A stretch of DNA of 64,000 nt from Gremmenia infestans. Taxonomy: Eukaryota; Ascomycota; Leotiomycetes; Helotiales; Hamatocanthoscyphaceae. Below, piece by piece: positions 47,553-59,476 of the stretch (position 1 is its first letter; each line of letters starts with the position of its first letter). The translations under genes and the position numbers were made by a program. The DNA is taken from positions 434,001 to 498,000 of the forward strand of contig JAFEVB010000012.1 of the NCBI GenBank assembly GCA_032629725.1. Direction: 5' to 3'. Under the pieces are notes generated by a model. That model made no database searches, was not told where the DNA came from, and saw only the letters and a list, made by a program, of their open reading frames with translations.

Positions 47553-50500
47553 TGACTAGATACTTCATTATTTAGCGTCCAACGAATCGGTTGCTCCCGC
47601 GAACGGGAAGCCATATTTTTGAACAGCTTGGAACTGTGTTTTGTTGCATCCAAAGTAACTGATTTTGGGTTTTGCTATTAGACTTTCGACTTCATTCTCG
47701 CAGGCCATGATCGGCAGTTGAGCTTCGATTCAAGTCTATCGATGTCCTGCGCGATAGAGGCACGACGAAAATGGTGCGAGGTGATGCGATGGCGCCGGAG
47801 TCCTTATCATGACTTTTTTGATATCATCAAGGTGAGTAAGGGGGGCACACATACGAACGAGGTAGAACCTTGGATGGCCTGTAAGTGGCTACATCGGAGA
47901 AAAGATGAAGGATCTAGAAAAGATCCTTCTGTACGTATATTCAGCCTTCTCGCGCATTATCAACGTTACACCTCTAAATTTGAATCTGCGACATTTCAGA
48001 CCAGCTGCCTTCTGCGTGACGCTGCCATAATTAGTTAATAGACCATCTATTAAAAATTTATTAGGTTGGAGTTTGGAGTTGAAAGACTGTCAAGTCTTCA
48101 TAACTACCCCGTTGATTAATTGATGATATATCCCAAAATCATTCTGATTTAGGACAATGCTGAAAGCCTGAATTGACTGCCGGATTTGCCATGTACGCGT
48201 TGAGTTTTCTTGGTTCATTATATTGAAATCTGTAAGGACAAGTCTGGCCAATCTTGAGATGAAGGTGGGACAATTTTGGACTGATCAGGAAGCTATTATT
48301 AACACTCATCTTGGAACTTTGGAAAAAGACCCGAGAACCGTTGAGCTATCAATCGGAAATTTAATAGACGATTACTAGCGCTAGTGATCTTGCAACATCG
48401 ACTGTCCTACTCTTACCGAATCAGTCTCAGCCCATCCCGTATCATTAATGAAAAGGAGAACATTCTGGCGTAAACGTTACTTCTTTCAGTCAGAACACAG
48501 AACCGAAATTTCGGATGCCTATCTGTATTTGCGAGATCTTACTCGAGTTCTGCCCCTGTCAAATGTTGGCCCGCATTGGATACAGTAACAGTAGATCGTT
48601 CGCCGTAAAGACCTTGCCAATGCTTCAAGACCAGAAACTTTGAGTGTCGAGAACAGGATGCATATACTTCACCGTGGCCCCCGTTTTATAGATTCGTGAG
48701 ACTAGAACACTCTAAAATACGGCTTTAAGAAAGGACCATTATTTACACCATGGATTGTAAATCTAGCTTCCTCCTGTAAATACAATAGGGAACCCGTACG
48801 GTACAATACGATCGTCTCTTGTTTTTAAACCCCTGTCACCAGCCTTCAGGTGCGGGTAGCAGGGCCCCTTCGGGGAACAGGGTTTTGAAAAGTCGGTAGT
48901 CTATTGGTTTTTGAACGTGGCCCTGGCAGGCATGCCGCTGCAAAAAGGCCAAATACCACGAACGGCTCCAGGGGTTGAAAACCTATTGAAGCTACATCGT
49001 TATGCAGGCAGATCGGTACTCTGAATGAGAGTCAATAATAAGTAGGTGGACGAGTTCAACGGCAGTATCTCCCGGAACTTCACTGCAAACCGCACTGTGA
49101 ACTGACTGATATTCTGACTGATAGCAGTGAGAGATACGTTCCACGAGTCAATTATTTACAAGGAGCTCCTGCTCTAATGGGGCATTTCTCCCGTAAATCT
49201 CAGGCTGTGCACGAGCATTTCTTCCCCTGTCGGCATCTCCTGATTTCCCTGTCGCCAGATGCCAAATCCGGCCTACTGGGCTTAACTAATGCAGTTTGGT
49301 TCATTCTACTGCACGAGTAGTTCGACATCTTGCAGTCTGGCAGTGAACAACCATGTAATGTGTACGGTATAGTACGGAGCGCCGTACCTTTCGTACTCGA
49401 TTCCTGTGATACTCTACACTCCGGAGTTTACTCTATATTTCTACCTATCTACCGTAGCGAAGGAAGGTTGCGCCTCTTCGAGAATATCGCCCTGGAGAAG
49501 TGACCGGGATATGGCGTTATCATCTAGATACAGCAGGATCCCGAGAGCTTCTCCGTAAACGTAGAAATCATATAGTGTTGCTGTAGGGTTGGGTAGATAG
49601 CTTTTATACAGTTATGTAGAAATAGGCTGCTAAGATGGAAGAAAAGGGTCTGGCGTGACAGCCAACTTAAACTGCTTGCCGGACTGGAATGTCCTCATTG
49701 TTCTGCATCTCGCATCACAACCCCCATGCCTCACATACTACTCCGTAGTCCACTGCCAAACTTGACCAGGGCCCTCAGAAATGCGCCTCCTCCCCTCCCC
49801 CCCCGATCTTCTACGAAGCCCGAGCGACGGGAGGTGTGGTGGGCAGTACGGTAGGCATCGCCTCTTGCTCCTGCTTGTATTACACCTGATCAGACTACAG
49901 CACAAGTTTCAAACCTCCAAACTTGTGTTTGTATTTGTTCAACCTCATGCTGACCTTGGTCCCATCTCACGCCTCAGCTGCCGCCTATCAAGAATTTGCT
50001 GAGTTCCTTGGCTTGCCTTATTACCTTAGTTCCCCTATTGCTCCAAGGCTCATGCATGCAGCAGCAAGACCGAACCTCCACCACAACTAGAGTAGGCGGC
50101 GCGCCAAACCTCTCTATAGTCCCCATCATTCATCCACTCGTCAATTATTACTGTTCAATCGCAGATCTCTTCAACACGAATCCCAAGACTACCCCGACTT
50201 GTACAAGTCTACCCGTGCAGCGCTATAGTTCTGTACCCGGCGTCTCCATCGGGTCGAGGCTGGACCATATTGATACTTTCAGCCTGTGCGTCTACATAAA
50301 CCACTGGGGGCCCAAATCTCAAGGTCCCTCCCAGCCCGCTCTCGCCACGGCCACGGTTCTGGCACGAAGGTACTGACTGCAAGGAGAACGCAACGATTGC
50401 TGGCAGGATCGAACTTCTCGATAGGATTCTGATTCAGCTGCTGTATTGGGGAATATAGCATCCTGGCGGAACAACTGCAACAATTGGCGAAAGAAGTACC

Positions 50501-50654
50501 GTAAGTACAGTCATCTATCCATCCGCGCCCCGCGAGATCAACCGAACCTACGCCCACAATTCGTACGCACTGGCACGGGCACCACCTTCCACCTCCACCT
50601 CAACATCACCACCACCAATAGACGTCCGCCTGCACTTGCAGCAAGCATTGTTAC
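47553..50654. other. Gene-poor region and long 5' flank of the RING/PH/VWA gene
   Basis: About 3.1 kb. From 48040 to 49780 there is no frame of 60 codons at all. Around 48822-48982 sits a small inverted-repeat element. From about 49680 on the composition becomes pyrimidine-rich, like a fungal promoter or long leader. Frames at 49781-50557 are interrupted and have no motif. A long 5' UTR for the next gene is plausible but not shown. Confidence 0.4.
48822..48982. repeat. Short inverted-repeat element, MITE-like
   Basis: Arms TTTTTAAACCCCTG (48822-48835) and CAGGGGTTGAAAAC (48969-48982) are inverted repeats matching at 12 of 14 positions. The 161-bp unit they enclose is richer in GC than its flanks and contains an inner foldback (CCCCTTCGGGG). 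No clear target-site duplication is seen, so calling it a MITE is tentative. Confidence 0.35.
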
Positions 50655-53600
50655 ATGTCGAAAAGTCTTTTTGGTTCCAACGTTGCGAATAATCGAAATC
50701 GAGAGCCGCGAGAAACTTCCGATAGCAATACTGCCGTCGCCGCCGCCGTCGCAGCAGCAGCAGCGGCTCGAAAAGAACAGCGAGAACAGGAGCAGGTTAG
50801 GGCGTTGTTTGAGCTTGGACTGCTGGGAAGCAGTGACAAGCCTAAGAAGCGAGAGAAGGGCAGGGACAAGGACAAGGACAAGGACAGCCCCAGTGGAGCC
50901 CGTGTTCCAGGCTTACACCCAAGAAAAGGTACGCTGCTTGCTTGCTTACTCCCTATTTGCATGCTGGCTTGCCCCGTCTTTTGCACCGTCAAAACTGAAC
51001 AAACAATCCATACCTACTTGTACCCATTATTCATCTATACCCCTAAATCCATACCCATACGTATTTGCAATTTCATTCGCGATCCATTGATCGCCGGCAC
51101 CTGCCCTTGTTCTCGGTTTTTAGTTATTTTCATGACCCCTATTGCGACTGGTTGACTGATATATCTTATGCATTCAGACACCCTCCAGAGTCTTGGATTG
51201 TCTCGACAGCCATCATCAGTTGACCCTTCGCACCTGAGGAACGGCAGCAGTAAAGGCTCGAACGACTTGCGGCGGCGAGCAGGCGGAGGGATGGCAGGAA
51301 TGTTAGATACGGATCGGAGCCGCACGAGGCGGGAGAGGACGTTTGTCGGCAGCGAGTGTGCAGTCTGCGAGGAGCCATTAGAGCATACCCTTCGAGGAGA
51401 GCGCATCCTACAGTTTTCCTGCGGCCATGTCTCCCACGAAGCCTGCTTCTACGAATATATCAAGGAGTTCGAGTCCCAATATTGCCCGACTTGCAATGCA
51501 CCCCTCGGTCTTGATACGAGTAGGGGGGGAAATGTGCTGGATATTGGTAAGACCTTCGGTGCTGGTGCGTTCCCTATTGCCGTGCCAGATGCTGATTACA
51601 GGTGCTCGATACAGAGAAGTTAAGTAACATCGTGCGATCAGTCTCCGCCAACGACCAGTCAATGAGATCAGAACAGACGACGCCTGTGCCTTGGGATGGC
51701 CAGACCGCGCGGCCGCATAGCAGAGAATCGGACAGACCACAAGGCAGGCAGAACAGTCGGGATGCCAGAACCAGTGTTTCAGGAGACAGTAAGGACAGCA
51801 GGGAGCGCGTGGACAGATATGGGGCTTCTTCACGGAATGGGCACTCTCGAAGTGATTCTGCAGAGGTCGCCGGCGATAGCACTTGGCAACAAACCCGAAA
51901 CAACTCTGTGGCCACTGCAAATTCAGGCGATAGATGGCAGCAGCCACAGCCACCCCAACCGCAGGGACATGCTCGGAACGATTCAATGACTACTGGTGTA
52001 CAATCTGTTAATTACTCTGAAAGCGCACTGAGTGGTCCTCAAAGGCGACACGATTACGATGCGCAATCTATGGATTCTGGTCTTATTAGTCCTCGATCAA
52101 GTGTCTCCAGGAATCCAATCCCCCCGCCGTCTGTCAGTGTCCGATCAGAATTCCCGACTCTTAATAGATCACGCCAACAGCAAACTTTAACCTGCCTGGT
52201 CACCGTCGAGATTCCCGACAATAAATGGCGTCCTGATCTTGATGATCTCCGCTCAGCACCCCCTTTGCCTGGACCAAGACCAGAAGACACCTATGCTAGA
52301 CCTCCATCTCCTGCCCAAAGTGCCCCCCGTTTCTATCCCTACGAGTCGCAAGAAGTATTAGAAGATATCACAGAAAACCTGCGGTTGAGGGTAGAAAATT
52401 GGCACGGTCTTGACTTTAATAGGTATGTATTTTAAGACTGACTTTCAAGCACAATCCAGCTAACTATTTAGATTTGGAAAGCTTCGTCTATATGGCACAA
52501 TTCGCGTTGGGAAAGACAGGCAATCCTGGCAAGAACTAGAGTGTTTTCTCTTTGCGGAAATGCTCATCTGTGTGAAGGAGAAAAGAGTAGCAATCCCGCA
52601 AGGTTGGGAGGATACAGCACCAAGCCAGAAAAGTACTCGATGCACTTTGAAGGGATCTATCCTGATCAAGAAGCACTTGAATGAGGTCATAGAATCTGGT
52701 GGTAAACCAAACCTTGGTCAGACCGAGAAAATCACGATGTCTAATCTCAGACCAGTAGAAGACAACATTCTTACGCTCAGCCTTTCCGTGGCCGAACTAC
52801 CTTCGTTCCATTTGAAGTTCGAAAATCGAAATCAGTTGAAGTTGTGGAAACAAGCTCTACTCGACCTAAATGCTGTTGAATCTCCAATTCGCAGCCCGGA
52901 TTATGACCTGTCAGAGACGGACGAAGAAGACTGGCAAAGGGTTACTAACCCTCCTCAGCGTAATTCCTCGGTGAATTCGTCTTCCAATGGTGGAGCTAGA
53001 TCCGCTACGACGGCCCCCACTGAGTATACCAACAAGAGAGAAGTTCGTTTACCTCCGACGATCCACGTCCCGGTCGACATCGTTGTTGTGCTCCCGATAT
53101 CCTCGTCCATGCAAGGAGTCAAGATCAGCCTCGTTAGAGATGCGCTCAAATTTATGGTTTCAAATCTTGGAGAGCGCGATCGTATGGGTCTCGTCACATT
53201 CGGATCAAGCAACGGCGCAGCTCCCTTGGTTGGCATGACTACGAAGACCTGGAATGGATGGTCTAATGTCTTGGCGTCTGTTAGGCCCGTGGGACAGAAG
53301 AGTCACAGGGCTGATGTGGTTGAGGGCGCAAACGTTGCGATGGATCTCCTCATGCAGAGGAAGTCGAACAACCCGATAGCCACCATTCTCTTGATCAGCG
53401 ACTCCTCGACCTCAGATCCTGAGAGCGTTGATTTCGTTGTATCAAGAGCAGAGGCGGCAAAGTAAGTTTATTTTTATGTTTTATGTTTACTTAGTTGCAT
53501 CTTGCTAACCATAGCAGGATCGCTATTCATTCATTTGGTCTCGGAATGACCCACAAGCCAGATACGATGATTGAGCTATCAACACGAACAAAGGCATCGT

Positions 53601-54751
53601 ATACCTATGTCAAGGACTGGATGATGTTGCGAGAATGCCTTGCTGGTTGCCTCGGAGCTTTGCAAACGATGTCTCACCAAAATGTGAAGCTGAAGATGAG
53701 ACTACCCGAAGGATCCCCAGCAAAATTTGTGAAAATCAGCGGGGCACTACAGATCACGAAACGAGCCACCGGGAAAGATGCCGAAGCTTCGCTAGGAGAT
53801 CTGAGATTTGGCGACAAGAGAGATATCCTTGTACAACTTGTTATCGCGCCTGATAACGCTTCACAAGAGCAACTGCCTCAGGACCCTTGGGAATCAATCG
53901 TCTCAGGACTCGAAGCACTCGGAGGTCCTCTGGATCAGGAAGATCAGCGCACATTATCTGTCGAGGAAGTTCCTCTCATCCAAGCCGACCTTACCTGGGG
54001 CGATATCCTCCGCGACGGGACGCTCACGCATCTTCCTCGTCCATCGCTCCTCGCAATCACTATGCTTCCCGCATCACCAAATCAAAAGAAATCTGCCTGG
54101 CCCAACACCCCTCATATCCCCCCACATCCCAGCGTCGTTCAGAGACGAATGGAACTCCTCACCTCCGATATGCTCACGCGTGCTCTGACATTGGTATCGA
54201 GGGGCCAACACGATCGTGCGCAACATCTTCTCAACGAGACCCGCTCCATTCTCAAGGGTTTGGGCAAAGGTGGTCTGCCTCCGATTCCACCCCCTTCCCA
54301 GTCCCAGAAGTCACCTTACCGAGCTTCCACTACGGAAGGCTTATCCCCAACCGCCAGCACGACACCTGACCGTCGTCAAACACCGTCGCCCACCTCTGCT
54401 AATAATGCCACTTCTAATCAGAGTGGAGGCCCTATTCCCCGTCATCACTCGAGTGATGCACTCCAAATGAATTCTTCTCCTGGGATCGATCCCACCACTG
54501 TTGCAGCTCTAGATTCAGAGCTTGAATCCAGCCTGGAATGGATTAATCACCCCGCAGTATTTGGACGAGATTCGAGAAAAGCTGTTCTCCAGGCAATAGG
54601 AGTCATCAGCAGCCAGCGAGGATACACCTTCCGTACCCCCATTGAGAGTCTCTGGTCCGGACGAGTTTCCGGCGTCAAGCGCCTCACAGAACGCAGCCGA
54701 GAGTGGCGAGAAGAAGGCGGAGGTGAAGGAGGCATCATGGAAGAGAGCTAA
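50655..54751 (+). CDS. RING-H2/PH/VWA scaffold-like protein (Far1/Ste5-type architecture)
   Basis: Exons are 50655-50928, 51178-51546, 51615-52422, 52472-53461 and 53518-54751, giving 1224 residues. The N-terminus has an Ala/Arg/Gln-rich stretch and a Lys-Asp repeat. A RING-H2 domain follows near residues 150-205: CAVCEEPLEHT, then CGHVSHEACF, then YCPTC. A long Ser/Gln-rich linker leads to a PH-like domain from RFGKLRLYGTIRVG near 483 to about 620, then a von Willebrand A-like domain from VPVDIVVVLPISSSM near 680 to about 870. The usual metal site Asp-x-Ser-x-Ser is degenerate (Leu-Pro-Ile-Ser-Ser-Ser). The C-terminus is Pro/Ser-rich and ends with a helical segment. RING, PH and a cryptic VWA in this order is the layout of the yeast pheromone-pathway scaffolds Ste5 and Far1, so a signalling scaffold or E3 ligase role is likely. 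Direct orthology is not proven. Confidence 0.85.
50864..50887 (+). repeat. GGACAA hexamer repeat within the coding region
   Basis: Four nearly perfect GGACAA units encode alternating Lys and Asp in the N-terminal region of the RING/PH/VWA protein. Such in-frame hexamers can vary in copy number without breaking the frame. Confidence 0.8.
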
Positions 54752-55938
54752 ACGTCTATCATTCGTTCAAACACAATTCACATCGCCCTGTACTACCCGA
54801 CCCGGCCTCACAATTTCCTTGGATTTATCTGCTATATACCTTACATTATATAACGACGACATGGCCGGTTCTGCGCATTTATTTACTACCCACGTATACT
54901 CATGTAAAAATACCTTTTATACTGTTCAGAGCTGTTAAGCAGGCAGACGAGGCGGGCATTTTGGACATACCCCTTTAAATCATTGGTTTTGTTTATCTCT
55001 ATTGTTTGTTGATGGCATGGTGGCAATTACTCTGGAACTTGGCGAGGTCTGGTCTAGCATGGGATTACGGGACTCAAAACCAAACGGCAATTATTTATAT
55101 GCCCTGCAAATATATAGCAAGGTTTACGCATGAGGTATCTATAGATATCCATGAGGTGTTAAATCGTATGGAGTTTATGATGATGCTTCTAGGCGTTTTG
55201 GGTGTGTCGTGATGGTCGCGTGGCCTCTTTAGAAAAAATAGCATTTCTTTTGTGGTGCAAGATGATCATGTAAATTACTTGAAAAACACAATTTACGGAG
55301 TCAACGATATCCATATCCCTACTACATCCTTTGTATTTTTCCTTCGATCAATCTATTCGAGCTATCGATGAACCAAGCGCCTATGGACCCATATTATCTT
55401 CAAGTCCGTCAAGACTAGAAGGGAGCCTCAGAGGTGGCTGTAGTGACAGCCATTTGAAGGCGTCCATGTATAAAAAGGCCGGGTCTAGACAATATGAGAA
55501 GCGTGTTGGGAGCTTCACATTATTTCCATTTCTGCAGTACACACCACCTGCAGCCTTCCAAGTCATCATGGTAGCAAACCAGAATCATGATTATGTTGTC
55601 CCTGCAAATAATCATATCCATCTTCCACCCGCTCTACACACGGCACCAAGTGGCCCTAGTCAGTCGCCCACCTTTCTGGTGTTTATACAAGTGGGGTGCG
55701 TGGCTTTGACAAGGAGAGTGAGGGGTTGTTCGGGGGTAGCTTATCTCGTCCCTGAAATCAGCAGAGAGAGGGGGGTGCGTGGCAGAGTTTGTTTCTTGAT
55801 ACTCACCTGAAGACTAAATTTTGAAGAGAGAGATGCTCGAAAAATAGGCTATGTTACATTCACTGCTCAAATATGTGATCTAAGTCAAAGTCCAACTAGT
55901 GATGTCACCCCATCCTCTTCTACCAAGATATCGCACAA
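54752..55938. other. Convergent spacer, RING/PH/VWA gene / secreted protein
   Basis: About 1.2 kb between two convergent stop codons. A 159-codon plus frame at 55331-55810 has no recognised motif and lacks splice support. No other feature is seen. Confidence 0.4.
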
Positions 55939-57120
55939 TTAATTTATCGAAAAGCCCCACGAGCTCTCGATACTCCAATAATCACTCCCCTGCCACCCAG
56001 GGCTATAAGTCACCTCGCCAGACCCGTACCTCTGCGCATAAAGCCCACAATAAGTCCCCAACGGCCTCCCATTCTTCTTCAGCATAAAGGCGTTGAAAAA
56101 GTTGCATTGCAAAGGGTTGTAAGACTGCATCCACTGCTTCCAGTTGTTCGATTTGGAGTTGAGAGCGTTCTGCGCCTGGGCGTACGAAGCGCAGAGGAGA
56201 GGATCATAGGGTCCCGGGAAGAAAGCTGTGCCGATGCAAGTGCTGGGGTGATTGTGGGCGTGAATTCCGCAGTTTTGAGGTTGTTGCCAACCAGGACATT
56301 GAGCTGGAGTTGTGGTGTTAGTTTTCGTGAAACCGTCTGAGGCGGCGATCACGACTTGAAATTGGCCCCGGTATTGGCCCTCATTTGTAGCTAATGTTGC
56401 GTCGACGCTTGAGCCCCAGAGGGTACACTTGTAGTTTGTGATGGAGGATGGAAGCGTGCAGTTGGGTGAGGGGTTGAGGGATGGGTCGCGCTCGACGTAA
56501 ATGTTGAAACCGGTGCATAAGGCGGTGCTGTCGCAGTGTTGGCCGCAAAGAGACACATCGTAAGACTGAAGAGTGTAGAGACCTAGATAGGTACTGCCGC
56601 TGATAGAACCGTCCAGGTCGGCGAAGGTCCGGGTGTATCCAGCTGGTGCCTTTGCAGCCTTGGCTTGCGTGTGGAATTCGGGGTAGGCTGTGAATGCCGC
56701 AACGGTATCAGGCGTGACGTGCGGGCCATAGCCGTCTGGCTGAACTGCACATGGATCTTCAGGGTTGATAAATCCACAGGACGTTCCTGCCTCAGGAATA
56801 GTAGCGCAGGCTGTCTCGGAACTGGTTGTTGCCGTGCCAGTAGACACTTTTTGAGCGGTTGTAGATGGCGAGAGATTACGCTTTGAATTGGCAGCCTGGG
56901 ATCCACTAGCACTAGCAGAAGCAATTCCAGTGACTGCAGCAGAACCTGCAGCATTGGCAGAAGCTGTGTTGTAGTTGAATGGCTGAGAGTTGGCAGAGAC
57001 AGGAGGACCTGTCACGGAAGGTGAAGGAGCAGCATTGATAGATGCAAAGTCGATACCCTGGGCTGTAGGAGAAGTTGATGCAAGGGCAACGAAGCTTGCA
57101 AGAAGGACGGCTTGATACAT
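55939..57120 (-). CDS. Secreted cysteine-rich protein with PAN/apple-like region
   Basis: An uninterrupted 393-residue frame. It begins with a signal peptide (MYQAVLLASFVALASTSPTA) and a Ser/Ala/Thr-rich region to about residue 100. That region holds a Lys-Arg pair (NSKRNLSPS) that could be a Kex2 cleavage site. The mature part has about a dozen cysteines. It includes SYDVSLCGQHCDSTALCTGF followed by an N-x-S/T site and a YKCTLWG segment, which together resemble the Cys pattern of PAN/apple modules. Near the C-terminus is HPSTCIGTAFFPGPYDPLLC, then an Asn/Trp-rich stretch and YCGLYAQRYG. Similar secreted proteins are common in ascomycetes and are annotated without function. Carbohydrate or protein binding at the cell wall is a guess from the module type. 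Confidence 0.75.
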   Translation of the reverse strand: MYQAVLLASFVALASTSPTAQGIDFASINAAPSPSVTGPPVSANSQPFNYNTASANAAGSAAVTGIASASASGSQAANSKRNLSPSTTAQKVSTGTATTSSETACATIPEAGTSCGFINPEDPCAVQPDGYGPHVTPDTVAAFTAYPEFHTQAKAAKAPAGYTRTFADLDGSISGSTYLGLYTLQSYDVSLCGQHCDSTALCTGFNIYVERDPSLNPSPNCTLPSSITNYKCTLWGSSVDATLATNEGQYRGQFQVVIAASDGFTKTNTTTPAQCPGWQQPQNCGIHAHNHPSTCIGTAFFPGPYDPLLCASYAQAQNALNSKSNNWKQWMQSYNPLQCNFFNAFMLKKNGRPLGTYCGLYAQRYGSGEVTYSPGWQGSDYWSIESSWGFSIN

Positions 57121-59476
57121 GTTTGGCTGACGGTAAGAAAGTCTGGATGAGTGATGAATTCAAGTGGTTATAGAAAGCATGGAGATCTAGCAGCAAGCAG
57201 TCGGTACTTATCTACTGCTGGACTTTCATTTTGATCTGGCACAATAGCCTCATTTCAGTCCATATCAACTAGAGCCGGTAGTTACTTGTCCCAATTGACC
57301 TTCAACTTGCGGTCGAAGCAGTAGACCGGCGTGGTGAATGACTAGCACTCCACACGGGGACTGAAGGCATGGGCGTCGCGACTATCGACAGACAGGAATT
57401 CGAGCGGAGAAATGGAAGCAGATCTTCAGCAAAGACAACCCAGGGGGAATAGGTTCCGGAGGCTGGACCTATAGTTTTAGAAAGTAAAAAAAATCATGAT
57501 TCAGTCATCTACCTAAAGAAATACTGGAAATCAATTGGCTCAGGAGAGCGTTAGGTGCAGGTACAGTTGCACCTTTTTAGCTAATAATAGACTAGCCATG
57601 CACTAAAAATCCGTAGAAAGCATATGGAAGTGCTCGACGCGCAAGCGTATGGACCGTTCAAGATCTAAAACGTGGTGTTGAGAGAAGTTTAGATGCCGGG
57701 TTGTGGACGGATGGACATGGTGTTTTTAAGCTGCTCCCCTCGCTTACAAAATTGGCCGGGCCGACCTTCCCCCGGGTATGTTTCACATCCACGCCACGTC
57801 CAGTCCATCCTTCATCTTTAACCTCATTACTTCTTTCCGTCTGCCTTTTTCAAAAAAGGATTCAAACTCTAGGGTCTTTCACATTGATTTCTAAATTTCG
57901 TTTTATGCAAAAGTGTTGCTTTACTCCGTAGTCGGAGAAACTTTCCCTTGCCGGTTGTGAAAACCCGAGAGCTGAAGGACAGGACTCAGTGGTGTGTCTA
58001 TTAGCCCTCTCAATTGGGCCACAAAGTCGGAGCTCTGATATATGCCGCGGTACATAGGAAATCTTTGCATTGCGAGCTTTTAGCAAAAGCTTGTTAGAAT
58101 AGACCTACTCTCCCTCAGCCCTCAGTCAGGATGACGCCCATCAAGTCTTCCGGGGTGCATCGTTTATCTCTAACCTAATATACTTGAGCTTGGTTAGTTG
58201 GTTCGTGTCTGGAAATATATCAGTGCATGTGAGTGCGCGTTGTCACCTATTTGTTTTCATAGTTCTTGGAATTCGGATCCTTCCTTGTGTCTGACCCACT
58301 GCGTGATTCCCATTTCCATCTAAACACAAGGATCAATCCGCCAGGATTTAGTCCAGTATTTGGAATCACCGGAAAGACTAGCCACTGAAGTATCCACAGC
58401 AGGCGAGAAAGCTGGGTTGTCGTTGTCTTTTCACACCAAGTATCACGTGTTTTTATCCAATATCTTCGTCAAACCCATATCCTCGATATCCCCTTTCCAA
58501 GAAGCCACACTTGAGGGCGATTTGTCACCAGTGGTAATCGTTCAAATCGAACCCAGGACCACACAGCAACGGCATACCCCAAAATCTTTTCGGACAAGCC
58601 AAACAAACATGACCGTAGACATGCTTTCCACGGCCGCTGGCTTTCACTTATGAAAAAACATTATACATTTGGCATGGTGCCAGTCAGATCGTTTCAAACA
58701 CTTTGAAATCACCACCCAACGCATCATTGCTGTATCAAATGCTGAGAAGTCAAGACTGCTTGGCGTTGCTGTTCAATGACTAAGACTGTTTTTTATTACG
58801 TCAATTCTGATAGAACAAGTTTGCCCTCATTCTCATTCTCATTCAGTACCTAGTCAGGTAAATATGTTATTCACACCATGAATAACAATCAAACTGACTT
58901 TGACTATCAGGACACATTCACATGGCCAAGTCACAAGCATACGGATGTACTTTGAGAACAGTATGATGATTCCTAACGTCATCGTGATATTTTTTTATTG
59001 GAGTTAGAGGAGTCAAGAGCCTCTACATCGCAATGTTAAATCTACAAGCACTCAGGATTGAAAGTAAATTATTATGATGTTTGCTCTACCTTTATGCTCT
59101 TCTCTCACCCCGCGAAGTATTCATCAGACCTCACATTATCACCTGTCTGTCGTGATTGTTGGCAGAGAGATCCAGGCGTATTATGAATCACTCCAAATTG
59201 GAAGGGAGATGATTCAGGATATACCAGCTGTGAATGATCTCTTTGAGTCAACCAGCTTCAATGATGAATAACGCCCAGGTCAATGTGGTTTAAATACTTC
59301 CCGTTTCTTGCTGATATCTTCTTTGATGCAAGCAAAACCTTCAAACCCAGAAAGATATCAACGAAAACGCATCACATACCGAGCCACTAGCCACCCCCTC
59401 AAAAACCAAAGACTCCGCGGTATCGTGTAACTGGTGTTGTCTACAACATTGCACGTGACTTCAGCCCATTGTCAGC
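57121..59476. other. Intergenic stretch without a supported gene
   Basis: About 2.36 kb. Frames at 57701-57931, 58360-58653 and 59074-59271 have no motif or matching splice sites. One TACTCCGTA copy is at 57922-57930 and a triplicated CATTCT block lies near 58836-58850. Confidence 0.4.

Noticed and set aside
51535..51601. Alternative intron in the RING/PH/VWA gene starting GTGCTG after Gly-Gly-Asn
   Set aside because: It would be in frame, but the GTAAGA donor at 51547 with the TACAG acceptor at 51614 is more canonical and gives the smoother Asp-Ile-Glu-Lys-Leu junction.
55331..55810. 159-codon plus-strand frame 3' of the RING/PH/VWA gene
   Set aside because: No domain, irregular composition, located where 3' flanks converge.
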